The translations under genes were made by a program, and so were the position numbers. The notes beneath the pieces are model-generated. The model had not been told where the DNA came from and made no database searches. It saw nothing but the letters and a program-made list of their open reading frames with translations. From Prauserella rugosa (GTDB lineage: Bacteria; Actinomycetota; Actinomycetes; Mycobacteriales; Pseudonocardiaceae): a DNA stretch of 64,000 nt. Position 1 is the first letter of the stretch; each line of letters starts with the position of its first letter. Where the stretch lies: NCBI RefSeq assembly GCF_000719975.1, contig NZ_JOIJ01000004.1:186001-250000 (forward strand), given 5' to 3'. This document shows, one piece after another, positions 30,680 through 39,195 of the stretch.

Positions 30680-32123
30680 CCCCAAGGGTTTTCTGAACAC
30701 CAAGCGGGAGACACCGAAGTCACGTCCCGTCGACATCCGGATCAAGGACTGGCGCGAGGTCTACGAGGACTTCGAGCGCACGAAGCTCAAGGACCAGGCC
30801 GGACGCTGCATGGACTGCGGCATCCCGTTCTGTCACCAGGGTTGTCCGCTGGGGAACCTGATTCCCGAGTGGAACACGCTGACGTGGCGGGACGACTGGC
30901 GCGACGCGATCGAGCGGCTGCACGCCACGAACAACTTCCCGGAGTTCACGGGCACGTTGTGCCCTGCGCCGTGCGAGACGGCGTGCGTGCTGGGCATCAA
31001 CGACGACCCGGTGACCATCAAGCGGGTCGAGATATCGATCATCGACCGTGCGTGGGAGGAAGGCTGGGTCACCCCGCAGCCGCCGACGACGAAGACGGGC
31101 AAGAAGGTCGCGGTCGTCGGTTCGGGCCCGTCGGGGCTCGCGGCGGCGCAGCAGCTGACGCGCGCCGGGCACGACGTCGTGGTGCTGGAGCGTGCCGACG
31201 CGATCGGCGGGCTGCTGCGTTACGGCATCCCCGAGTTCAAGATGGAGAAGCACCGGCTGGACCGGCGGCTCGAGCAGATGCGCGCCGAGGGCACGGAGTT
31301 CCGCACGAACGTCAACGTCGGGGTCGACGTCACCGCCGAGCAGTTGCGCTCGGAGTACGATGCGGTGGTGCTGGCCGGTGGCGCGACGGCGTGGCGCGAC
31401 CTGCCCGCTCCCGGCCGCGAGGCCAAGGGTGTCTACCAGGCGATGGAGTACCTGCCGCCTGCGAACAAGGTGGCGAGCGGTGCGCTGGACGTCTCGCCGA
31501 TCGACGCGGCGGGCAAGGACGTCGTCGTCATCGGTGGCGGTGACACCGGCGCCGACTGTGTCGGCACGGCGCACCGCCAGGGTGCGAGGTCGGTGACGCA
31601 GCTGGAGATCATGCCGAAGCCGCCGGAGTCGCGTTCCGAGGCGCATCCGTGGCCGACGTACCCGATGATCTACCGCGTCTCGTCGGCGCACGAGGAGGGC
31701 GGCGAGCGCCTGTACTCGGTGAACACGCAGGAGTTCCTCGCCGACGACGAGGGCAACCTGCGCGCGCTGAAGCTGGTCGAGGTTCAGCGCGGTGACAGCG
31801 GCTTCGAGCCGGTGCCGGGCACCGAGCGGGAGCTGCCCGCGCAACTCGTGCTGTTGGCGATGGGCTTCGTCGGTCCGCAGAAGGCGGGTCTGATCGAGGA
31901 CCTGGGTGTCGAGCTGGACGAGCGCGGCAACGTGGCGCGGGACGCGCAGTTCCGCACGAGCGTGGACAACGTGTTCGTGGCAGGCGACATGGGCCGCGGC
32001 CAGTCGCTCATCGTGTGGGCGATCGCGGAGGGCCGTTCGGCCGCCGCGGGCGTGGACGCCTACCTCACGGGCCGCGACATGCTCCCGACGCCGATCGCGC
32101 CCACAGACCGCCCAATCTCGTAA
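30672..32123 (+). CDS. gltD: Glutamate synthase small subunit
   Basis: 483 residues. N-terminal cysteines [17 protein letters not shown] and [12 protein letters not shown] hold the 4Fe-4S clusters; two dinucleotide folds follow ([29 protein letters not shown] for [14 protein letters not shown] for NADPH). It passes electrons from NADPH to the GltB flavin. It is followed 1 bp later by a strong hairpin terminator. Confidence 0.97.
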   Translation: MADPKGFLNTKRETPKSRPVDIRIKDWREVYEDFERTKLKDQAGRCMDCGIPFCHQGCPLGNLIPEWNTLTWRDDWRDAIERLHATNNFPEFTGTLCPAPCETACVLGINDDPVTIKRVEISIIDRAWEEGWVTPQPPTTKTGKKVAVVGSGPSGLAAAQQLTRAGHDVVVLERADAIGGLLRYGIPEFKMEKHRLDRRLEQMRAEGTEFRTNVNVGVDVTAEQLRSEYDAVVLAGGATAWRDLPAPGREAKGVYQAMEYLPPANKVASGALDVSPIDAAGKDVVVIGGGDTGADCVGTAHRQGARSVTQLEIMPKPPESRSEAHPWPTYPMIYRVSSAHEEGGERLYSVNTQEFLADDEGNLRALKLVEVQRGDSGFEPVPGTERELPAQLVLLAMGFVGPQKAGLIEDLGVELDERGNVARDAQFRTSVDNVFVAGDMGRGQSLIVWAIAEGRSAAAGVDAYLTGRDMLPTPIAPTDRPIS

Positions 32124-32124
32124 A

Positions 32125-32163
32125 CCGGAGGGCGGGGCGCGCGCAAAGCGCCCCGCCCTCCGG
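32125..32163 (+). terminator. Hairpin terminator of gltBD
   Basis: A perfect 16-bp stem (arms 32125-32140 and 32148-32163) with a 7-nt loop starts 1 bp after the gltD stop. There is no U-tract, common in high-GC actinomycetes. Its right arm ends in the CCCTCCGG that is also part of the adjacent 21-bp repeat unit. Confidence 0.85.
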
Positions 32164-32167
32164 GGAC

Positions 32168-32251
32168 CGTGTTGCGCCCTCCGGGGACCGTGTTGCGCCC
32201 TCCGGGGACCGTGTTGCGCCCTCCGGGGACCGTGTTGCGCCCTCCGGTCGG
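32168..32251 (+). repeat. 21-bp-period array, four near-identical units
   Basis: CGTGTTGCG at 32168, 32189, 32210 and 32231. The first three 21-bp units are identical in all positions (CGTGTTGCG then CCCTCCGGGGAC), the fourth ends differently. It abuts the gltD terminator. A 9-bp stem (GGTCGGCCC/GGGCCGACC, 32246-32264) closes the array. Confidence 0.95.
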
Positions 32252-32390
32252 CCCAGGGCCGACCGTCGGCGAGACGCGGCGCCGGCACCGTCGGCCGGTC
32301 TCGATTCGGACACAGTGGACGGGCAGAAGTTCAGCGTTGCTCAACATCCGTGCCACGTAGCGGCCAACGACGGCGACGAGACTGCGGGCC

Positions 32391-34247
32391 ATGTCCCCTT
32401 CCGGTGTCTCCCGACGCTCCGTCCTGTCCGCCGCCGTCGCGACCCCTGCGGTCGTGGCAGCGTCCGGAACGGTCACCCCGACGTCCGCCGAGGCCGCGCA
32501 GACCGCCCAGACGTCCCGGAACCACGGTGCCGGCGACGGTGCCCGGTTCACGATCGCGGTCCTGCCGGACATCCAGTACCTCATCGACGAAGGCGGTTCG
32601 GACCACGAACCGGCGTTGGCGAGCCTGCGCTGGGCGGTGCGGGAGCGAGAAGCCCACAACATTGCGTTCCTCGCCCAGCTCGGTGACCTCACCGAACACG
32701 GGACCGAGGCCGAGATGCGCATCGCCGACAAGGTCTTCCGCACCGGGATCGACGGCAGGCTGCCCTACAGCGTCCTCGCGGGCAATCACGACGTCACCGA
32801 CGACGACCAGCGCGGCGACACCCCGTACCTGCGCACGTTCGGACCGGACCGGTTCGCGAACTCGAGCACCTACGGTGGGTCGTCACCGGACGGCTACAAC
32901 AGCTTCCACACCGTCGAAGGCGGCGGCCGTACGTGGCTGGTGCTCGCGCTCGACTGGCGCGTGTCGGACGCGGGAATCGGCTGGGCGCAAGGCGTTCTGG
33001 ACCGCCACCCGACCCTGCCGACGATCCTGACGACGCACGACATCGTCTCGGCCGACGAATCCGGGGAGGCCACCCTCTCCGAGCACGGCAGGCATCTGTG
33101 GGACGGGTTGATCCGCGGCAACGACCAGATCTTCCTGGCGATGGGCGGGCACTACTGGCCGTGTGGTCGCACGACGCTCACCAACGACGCGGGCAACGCC
33201 GTCCACCTGCACATCACGAACTACCAGGACCGCTACTACGGCGGGGCGGGCATGCTGCGGACGTACGCGTTCGACCTCGCCCGCGGCCGCATCGACGTCG
33301 AGACGTTCTCGCCGTGGCTGCTGGACAAGAAGGATCCCACGCCGTTGGAGGCCGAGACGGTGGAACTGACCGGCGACGTCGACCGCTTCAGTATCGAGAT
33401 CGCGTTCGCCGAGCGCTTCGCGGGGTTCGCCCCGCCCGAGAACCCGGAGCCGCGGCCGCCGTCGGAGATGCTCGTCGCCGGGACGGCCGCCTACTGGCGG
33501 TTCGACGACGCGGGTTTCGGTGCCGTGGCCGGCGACGGCACGCCGGTACGGAACGGTGCGCGCGCCCGTGACCTGTCGGGCAACGGCAACGACCTCGTCG
33601 CCGTGAGGCTGCACGACGGTCCGGCCGACGTGCTGACGTGGTCGGCCGGCCACCATGTCGGCGCCCCGGCACACGCGAGCCTGCGGTTCGACGGCGCCAA
33701 GGACCCCGACCGCGGCGCCGTGCTGCACACCCGGCGGGGAGCGCCGATCAACACGGCGAGGTTCGAAAGCGGCTACACCATCGAGACGTTCTTCCGGTTG
33801 CCGGATCCGTTCGAGGGCGATCACGCGTGGATGGGAATCCTCAGCTGGGAGGGCCGCGCGGGCGAGGCGGGCAAGGACGGCGGCTATTCCCCCGACGACG
33901 CCGTGTGCAGCCTCAACGTCACCAGCGAACGTTTCCTGCAGTACGTCGTGTACCCGACGTCGACCGACGACGACCCGACGTGCTGGAGCCACGCGATTCC
34001 CGTCGGCAGGTGGACGCACGTCGCGGTCGTCAACGACGGCAGGCGGACGGTGGTCTATGTGGACGGCTCGAGGATCACCCGCAACGCGGCGCAACGGTCG
34101 CAGGGGATCTCCACGGTCGGCAAACCGTTCGCGATCGGCGGCACCCAGTCGGGTGGACGGTTCGGGCAGGGTTTCTACGGCCACATCGGCGACACCCGCA
34201 TCGTGTCGAGGGCCCTGTCGCCGCGGGAGTTCATGCTGCCGCGCTGA
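32391..34247 (+). CDS. Exported metallophosphoesterase with LamG-like domain
   Basis: 618 residues. A Tat-type signal (SRRSVLSAAVATPAVVAA) and Ala cleavage region are followed by a calcineurin-like phosphoesterase with the expected metal ligands in LPDIQY, LGDLTEHG, GNHD, TTHDI and GGHYW. From about residue 365 a concanavalin/LamG-type jelly roll (AYWRFDD...ESGYTIETFFRLPDP...GRWTHVAVVNDGRRTVVYVDGS) follows, a likely carbohydrate- or surface-binding module. It probably acts on a phosphate ester outside the cell. It is preceded by the array and hairpin at 32168-32264 and stands alone. Confidence 0.85.
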   Translation: MSPSGVSRRSVLSAAVATPAVVAASGTVTPTSAEAAQTAQTSRNHGAGDGARFTIAVLPDIQYLIDEGGSDHEPALASLRWAVREREAHNIAFLAQLGDLTEHGTEAEMRIADKVFRTGIDGRLPYSVLAGNHDVTDDDQRGDTPYLRTFGPDRFANSSTYGGSSPDGYNSFHTVEGGGRTWLVLALDWRVSDAGIGWAQGVLDRHPTLPTILTTHDIVSADESGEATLSEHGRHLWDGLIRGNDQIFLAMGGHYWPCGRTTLTNDAGNAVHLHITNYQDRYYGGAGMLRTYAFDLARGRIDVETFSPWLLDKKDPTPLEAETVELTGDVDRFSIEIAFAERFAGFAPPENPEPRPPSEMLVAGTAAYWRFDDAGFGAVAGDGTPVRNGARARDLSGNGNDLVAVRLHDGPADVLTWSAGHHVGAPAHASLRFDGAKDPDRGAVLHTRRGAPINTARFESGYTIETFFRLPDPFEGDHAWMGILSWEGRAGEAGKDGGYSPDDAVCSLNVTSERFLQYVVYPTSTDDDPTCWSHAIPVGRWTHVAVVNDGRRTVVYVDGSRITRNAAQRSQGISTVGKPFAIGGTQSGGRFGQGFYGHIGDTRIVSRALSPREFMLPR

Positions 34248-34339
34248 CCGGTTCCGGCCGCCCCGCCCGCAAGGCGTGCGCGGGGCGGCACCGTCGGGCA
34301 GGATCGCGGCCGAGATCCGCACCGAGCCAGGAGGCACGC

Positions 34340-34669
34340 ATGACGACACCGACCGTTCCGGAACCCGTGGCGGCGTTCATCGACCACGTCAACGCCCACG
34401 ACAACGAGGCGTTCCTCGACTCCTTCACCGCCGACGGCTTCGTCGACGACTGGGGCAGGGTGTTCACCGGCCGCGACGAGATCGCGGCCTGGAGCGACAA
34501 CGAGTTCATCGGCGCGCGTGGCACGCTCACGGTCGAGGAGGTCGACGTCACCGACGGCCTGATCACGGTCGTCGGCGACTGGCGTTCGAACCACGCCAAC
34601 GGACGGTCGTCGTTCGCGTTAGAGACCGACGGAGACCGGATCACGTCGATGACGATCCGCGAGGGCTGA
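34340..34669 (+). CDS. SnoaL/NTF2-like protein
   Basis: 109 residues from ATG 34340 with AGGAGG upstream. The cone-shaped NTF2-like fold is recognisable from AAFIDHVNAHDNEAFLDSFTADGFVDDWGRVFTGRDEIAAWSDNEFIG and the closing strand DRITSMTIREG. Such proteins are small-molecule-binding or isomerase-like enzymes; the ligand is unknown. Its last 29 bp overlap the convergent cbiB gene. Confidence 0.85.
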   Translation: MTTPTVPEPVAAFIDHVNAHDNEAFLDSFTADGFVDDWGRVFTGRDEIAAWSDNEFIGARGTLTVEEVDVTDGLITVVGDWRSNHANGRSSFALETDGDRITSMTIREG

Positions 34670-35615
34670 CCTTCCCGCGCCGGGGCCGCACCGCGGCCAT
34701 CGCCGCGACGCCGAGGGACACCAGTCCGACCGCGCGCGACAGGCGCACCGCACGGTCCAGATCGCTCACCCGGGGTGGCGGGCCGTCGCCCAGCGTGCCG
34801 CGGTCCTCCACCGCGCCGCCGTAGACGTTGGTGCCGCCGAGCCGCACGCCGAGCGCACCGGCGAACGCCGCCTCGACGGGACCGGCGTTGGGACTCGGAT
34901 GCCGGTGGGCGTCGCGTCGCCAGGCCCGCAGTGCCTGCCGAGGACGTCCGCCCACGGCGGCCGCGGCCAGTGCCGACAGGCGCGAGGGCACCAGGTTGGC
35001 GATGTCGTCGCCGCGCGCGGCGGCCCAGCCGAACCGCTCGTAGCGCGCGTTGCGGTGTCCCACCATGGCGTCGAGCGTGTTCAGCGCGCGGTACCCCAGC
35101 AGCCCCGGAATCCCGGCCAGGCCTCCCCAGACCAGCGGTGCCACCACGGCGTCGGAGGTGTTCTCGGCGATCGACTCGGTGGCCGCGCGCGCCAGTCCCG
35201 TCTCGTCGAGGCCGGTGGCGTCGCGGCCGCACAGGTGGCCGAGCCGCGTGCGGGCCGCGGGCAGGTCGCCTGCGGCGAGGTGCCGGGTCATCGCCTCGCC
35301 CTCCCGCGCGAGGCCCGTGCCGCCGAGCACCGTCCACGTCGCGGCGGCCGTGCTCACGAACCTGGCCAGCGGCCTGCGCCGGGTGGCTCGTTGGAGCAGC
35401 GCACCGGCCGCGGTCGCCGCGCCCACGCACGCCCCCGCGTAGGCAGCGCCACGTAGCCGCGAGTCGGCCCACATGCGTCGTTCCACCGCACCGGCGGCCG
35501 TACCGAACAGCGCCACGGGGTGGCCGTGCCGAGGGTCACCGACCACGACGTCCGCCACGTACCCAGCGACGATCCCGGCGGCGGTGACAGCTTGAACACG
35601 GACCACAGCGCTCAC
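34641..35615 (-). CDS. cbiB: Adenosylcobinamide-phosphate synthase
   Basis: 324 residues from GTG 35615 (GTG 35606 is possible). CbiB/CobD family: GDPRHGHPVALFG at the start, ATESIAENTSDAVVAPLVWGGLAGIPGLLGYRALNTLDAMVGHRNARYERFGW in the middle and NAGPVEAAFAGALGVRLGG later, with several membrane helices. It joins aminopropanol phosphate to adenosylcobyric acid to make cobinamide phosphate at the membrane. It is divergent from cobU with only about 20 bp between starts, so the two promoters must overlap. Confidence 0.95.
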   Translation of the reverse strand: MSAVVRVQAVTAAGIVAGYVADVVVGDPRHGHPVALFGTAAGAVERRMWADSRLRGAAYAGACVGAATAAGALLQRATRRRPLARFVSTAAATWTVLGGTGLAREGEAMTRHLAAGDLPAARTRLGHLCGRDATGLDETGLARAATESIAENTSDAVVAPLVWGGLAGIPGLLGYRALNTLDAMVGHRNARYERFGWAAARGDDIANLVPSRLSALAAAAVGGRPRQALRAWRRDAHRHPSPNAGPVEAAFAGALGVRLGGTNVYGGAVEDRGTLGDGPPPRVSDLDRAVRLSRAVGLVSLGVAAMAAVRPRRGKVSPRGSSST

Positions 35616-35633
35616 CCTATCGAGTGGTCCAGA

Positions 35634-36287
35634 ATGCCCCGCATGACGAATGATCCGAAGCGCCGACTCGCCCGGTTCGCGGCGGACCGCCTCGAGCGCG
35701 CGGCCGCCCGGCTCCGTGGCCTTGACGCCACCCGCAACGACGCGGACGGACCGGCCGGAGGCAGGACGCTCGTGCTCGGCGGCGTGCGCTCCGGCAAATC
35801 CCGCTACGCCGAACAGCTCGCCGCCCACCACCCGCACGTGACCTACATCGCGGCGGGAATGCCGCCGAGCGACGACGATCCCGAGTGGAGCGCCAGGGTC
35901 GCGGCCCACCGCGCACGCAGGCCCGCCCATTGGGGCACCGTCGAGACCGGTGACATCACGGCTGCGCTGCGTGAGGCCGACCGGCCCGTGCTCATCGACT
36001 GCCTCGGCACCTGGTTGACTCGGGTACTCGACGAGTCCGGCGCGTGGGAGCAGAGTGACGGCTGGCAGCAACGCGTGGACGAACGCCTCGGCGCGTTCGC
36101 CGACGCGTGGCGGCAGGCCGACGTCCCGGCCGTCGCGGTGAGCAACGAGGTCGGCAGCGGCGTCGTTCCCGCCGCCGCGTCCGGGCGGATCTTCCGCGAC
36201 GTCCTCGGCGCGCTGAACACCGCCGTGGCCGCGCATTCCGACCACGTCCGGCTCGTCGTGGCCGGACGCGTCCTGACCCTCGACTAG
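35634..36287 (+). CDS. cobU: Adenosylcobinamide kinase / guanylyltransferase
   Basis: 217 residues from ATG 35634 (ATG 35643 is also possible). The P-loop is GGVRSGKSRYAE; YIAAGMPPSDDDPEWSARVAAHRARRP includes the phosphorylatable histidine region, and VAVSNEVGSGVVP and DHVRLVVAGRVL are family signatures. It phosphorylates cobinamide and adds GMP. Compared with typical CobU it has about 40 extra N-terminal residues, basic and probably unstructured. The stop codon overlaps the cobT ribosome site. Confidence 0.93.
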   Translation: MPRMTNDPKRRLARFAADRLERAAARLRGLDATRNDADGPAGGRTLVLGGVRSGKSRYAEQLAAHHPHVTYIAAGMPPSDDDPEWSARVAAHRARRPAHWGTVETGDITAALREADRPVLIDCLGTWLTRVLDESGAWEQSDGWQQRVDERLGAFADAWRQADVPAVAVSNEVGSGVVPAAASGRIFRDVLGALNTAVAAHSDHVRLVVAGRVLTLD

Positions 36288-36295
36288 GAGACGCC

Positions 36296-37315
36296 GTGGA
36301 GATCCCCTCTCTCGACGAACACGCACACGCCGAAGCCCTCGCGCAGCTGGACGGACTCGTCAAGCCCGTCGGCGCGCTGGGCAGGCTCGAGGAGCTGGCC
36401 GCGTGGCTGTGCGCGGTACACGGCACGGTGCCGCCGCGCCCCCTCGACGACGTGCGCGTCGTGGTGTTCGCAGGCGATCACGGGGTGTCGGTCTCCGGCG
36501 CGGTGTCGGCGTATCCGCGGCATCTGACCGCGGCGATGGTGCGGGTGTTCCTCGCGGGCGAGTCCGGCGTGAACGTGCTGGCTCGTGAGGTGGGCGCGCA
36601 CGTCCGGGTGCTCGACATCGCGGTCGACGATCCGCTCGACGACGTCCCCGACGAGGTCCGCAGCCGCAAGATCCGCCGCGGCTCGGGCTCCATCGACGTG
36701 GCCGACGCGGTGACCGGCGACGAGGCACAGCGGGCCTTCGACGCGGGTGTCGCAGCCGCCGACGCCGAGATCGACGACGGCGCCGACCTGCTCATCCCCG
36801 GTGACATGGGCATCGGCAACACGACGATCGCCTCTGCGCTCGTGGCGGCGGTGCTCGGACTGCCCGCCGACGACGTCGTCGGCACCGGCACGGGGGTCGA
36901 CGACGAAGGACGTGCCCGCAAGGTCGCCGTGCTGGAGCGGGCGTTGACGCGGCGCGCGATGCACGGCCCGATGGACACGCTGGCCTCCGTCGGCAGTGCG
37001 TGCGCGGCCGCGACGGCGGGGTTCCTCGTCCGTGCGGCGGCGCGGCGGGTTCCGGTCGTGCTGGACGGGGTGTTCCCGTGCGCGGCGGCGGTCCTGGCGC
37101 GGGAGATCGCGCCGGGAGCCGAACGCTGGTGGGTGGCCGGGCACCGGTCGACCGAACCGGCGCAAGCGTTTGCCCTGAAGGCACTCGGCCTCGACCCGAT
37201 CCTCGACCTCGGACTGCGCCTCGGCGAGGGCAGCGGCGCGGTGCAGGCCGTTCCGCTGCTGCGCGGCGCGCGGGCGGTCCTCAGCGACATGGGACGGCTG
37301 GCCGACCTTGGCTGA
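36296..37315 (+). CDS. cobT: Nicotinate-nucleotide-dimethylbenzimidazole phosphoribosyltransferase
   Basis: 339 residues from GTG 36296, 5 bp after AGGAG. Family motifs: LDGLVKPVGALGRLEELA, VVFAGDHGVSVSGAVSAYP, LLIPGDMGIGNTTIASAL and the catalytic glutamate in LRLGEGSGAVQA. It makes alpha-ribazole phosphate, the lower ligand precursor of cobalamin. It is second in cobU-cobT-cobS. Confidence 0.96.
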   Translation: MEIPSLDEHAHAEALAQLDGLVKPVGALGRLEELAAWLCAVHGTVPPRPLDDVRVVVFAGDHGVSVSGAVSAYPRHLTAAMVRVFLAGESGVNVLAREVGAHVRVLDIAVDDPLDDVPDEVRSRKIRRGSGSIDVADAVTGDEAQRAFDAGVAAADAEIDDGADLLIPGDMGIGNTTIASALVAAVLGLPADDVVGTGTGVDDEGRARKVAVLERALTRRAMHGPMDTLASVGSACAAATAGFLVRAAARRVPVVLDGVFPCAAAVLAREIAPGAERWWVAGHRSTEPAQAFALKALGLDPILDLGLRLGEGSGAVQAVPLLRGARAVLSDMGRLADLG

Positions 37316-38099
37316 ACCGGCAGGCGGAGCCGGCGGTGTGGTCCGCGACGGACTGCGGATGGCGATCGGGACGCTGACCGCGTTGCCCGTACCCGCACCC
37401 GCGGCCATCGACCGCAGGGTCGCCGGCGCCGCGATGACGTTCGCCCCGCTCGCCGGGGCCGTGCTCGCCGTCGGGGCCGGGGTCGTCGTGGGCGTCGGCG
37501 GACTCCTCGGCCTGCCCGCGTTCGTCCTGGCTGTACTGGGCGTCGGAGTGGTGGCGCTGGCCACGCGTGGTCTGCACCTGGACGGGCTCGCCGACACGGC
37601 CGACGGCCTCGGTGCCTCCTACGACCGCGACCGCGCCCTCGAGATCATGCGGCGGGGTGATGCGGGCCCGACCGGTGTGGCGACGTTGCTGTTCGTCGTC
37701 GTCCTGCAGATCGCGGGACTGGCGGGTGCGACGGCGGCGGGAGCCGGGGTCGCCGCGGTGGTCGTCGCCGTCGTCGCGAGCCGGGTGGTGCTGCCGTTGT
37801 GCTGTACGCGGCTCGTGCCGTCGGCCAGGCCGGAGGGTCTCGGGGCGACGGTGTCCGGTTCGGTGGCGCTTCCCGTGGCGATCGGCGTCGCCGTCGCGGT
37901 CGCGGGCCTGTCGGCGCTGTCGGCTCTGGTGTCCGGACTGGCGTGGTGGCAGGCGCCCGTGGCGGTGGTCGTGGGCTGGGTCGCGGCCGGTGTGGTGCTG
38001 GCGCGATGCATCCGCAGGCTGGGCGGCATCACCGGCGACGTGCTCGGCGCGTGCGTCGAAACGGCCACAGCGGCGACCCTGGCCGTCCTGAGCATCTGA
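37308..38099 (+). CDS. cobS: Cobalamin (5'-phosphate) synthase
   Basis: 263 residues from a TTG start that overlaps cobT by 8 bp, consistent with coupling. CobS/CobV signature RGLHLDGLADTADGLG and DRALEIMRRGDAGPTGV are present with about six hydrophobic helices. It joins GDP-cobinamide with alpha-ribazole (phosphate) in the membrane, completing the nucleotide loop. It ends just before the third 21-bp array. Confidence 0.95.
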   Translation: MAEPAGGAGGVVRDGLRMAIGTLTALPVPAPAAIDRRVAGAAMTFAPLAGAVLAVGAGVVVGVGGLLGLPAFVLAVLGVGVVALATRGLHLDGLADTADGLGASYDRDRALEIMRRGDAGPTGVATLLFVVVLQIAGLAGATAAGAGVAAVVVAVVASRVVLPLCCTRLVPSARPEGLGATVSGSVALPVAIGVAVAVAGLSALSALVSGLAWWQAPVAVVVGWVAAGVVLARCIRRLGGITGDVLGACVETATAATLAVLSI

Positions 38100-38106
38100 C
38101 CACGCC

Positions 38107-38169
38107 CGTGTTGCGCCCTCCGGAGCGCGTGTTGCGGATTCCGGGGCCCGTGTTGCGGATTCAGGGAGG
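38107..38169 (+). repeat. 21-bp-period array, three units
   Basis: CGTGTTGCG at 38107, 38128 and 38149, exactly 21 bp apart. It fills nearly all of the 82-bp gap between the convergent cobS and cobC genes, where no other terminator is visible. Confidence 0.92.
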
Positions 38170-38181
38170 GCGGACGTCGCG

Positions 38182-39189
38182 TCAGAGGAGGGTCTTCAGC
38201 TCCGCGAGGAATCCGTCCATCTCGGAACGGACCGCGATGCGAAGCCAGTCGGGCCCCAGGCCGGGGAACGTGTCGGCCCTGCGCACCGCGTAACCGGCCG
38301 CCCGCAGCGCCAGGCGGATCTTCTCCCCTTCCGGGACGCGCACGAGCACGAACGGCGCCCTCGGTTCGCCGGCGACCTCCACTCCGAGCCCCCGTAGTCC
38401 GTCGACCAGCCGCAGCCGGTCGGCCTCCGCGGCGCGCGCCAACGCGGCGGCCTCGTCGACCGCGTGCTGCTCACTGCACGCGGCCATCGCGACCGCGGCC
38501 GGTGTCGACACCGACCACGGCGGCTGCACCGCCGCCAGCCGGTCGGCCACGTCCGGTTCGGCCAGCACGTAGCCGGCGCGCAACCCGGCGATCCCCCACG
38601 TCTTCGTCAGACTGCGGACCACGGCGATGCCGCGGATCCGTTCAGCGGCCAGGCTTTCCGGTTCGCCGGGCACCGCGTCGAGGAACGCCTCGTCCACGAC
38701 GACAAGCCGTCCCGGCCGCACCAGTTCCCGGATCGCGGTCGCCGGGTGCAGCACCGAGGTCGGATTCGTCGGGTTGCCGACGACGACCAGGTCGGCCTCC
38801 TCCGGCACCAGACGGGGATCGAGCCGGTAGCCGTTCGCCGCATCGAGCACCACCCGCGTGACGTCGTGGCCGGCAGCCAGCAGCGCCGCTTCCGGCTCGG
38901 TGAACTGCGGGTGCACCACGACCGGCGACCGCGTGGGCCAGGCTCGTGCCAGCAGGGTGAACGCCTCCGCGCCGCCCGCGGTGGGCAGCACGTCCGAGGC
39001 CTGCCTGCCGTGCCGCGCGGCGACGGCGCTGCGCGCACCCTCGACGTCGGGATACGCGGCCACAGTGGACAGACTGTCGGTGAGCCGGGCGAGCAGCCAG
39101 TCCGGTGGGGCGCTCACCCGCACGTTCACGGCGAGGTCGACGAGCCCGTCACCGACCTCGCGGTCACCGTGATGCCACAGGTCCACCAT
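38182..39189 (-). CDS. cobC: Threonine-phosphate decarboxylase-like aminotransferase (CobC)
   Basis: 335 residues, class I PLP fold. It opens with LWHHGDREVGDGLVDLAVNV, shows the nucleotide/PLP Asn-Pro in VVGNPTNPTSV, and has the PLP lysine in RSLTKTWGIAGLRAGY. CobD/CobC-type enzymes make aminopropanol phosphate from threonine phosphate for CbiB. Similar to histidinol-phosphate aminotransferase; the cobalamin context decides the call. It is last in chlID-cobO-cobB-cobC, 6 bp after cobB. Confidence 0.88.
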   Translation of the reverse strand: MVDLWHHGDREVGDGLVDLAVNVRVSAPPDWLLARLTDSLSTVAAYPDVEGARSAVAARHGRQASDVLPTAGGAEAFTLLARAWPTRSPVVVHPQFTEPEAALLAAGHDVTRVVLDAANGYRLDPRLVPEEADLVVVGNPTNPTSVLHPATAIRELVRPGRLVVVDEAFLDAVPGEPESLAAERIRGIAVVRSLTKTWGIAGLRAGYVLAEPDVADRLAAVQPPWSVSTPAAVAMAACSEQHAVDEAAALARAAEADRLRLVDGLRGLGVEVAGEPRAPFVLVRVPEGEKIRLALRAAGYAVRRADTFPGLGPDWLRIAVRSEMDGFLAELKTLL

Positions 39190-39195
39190 CGGCGC

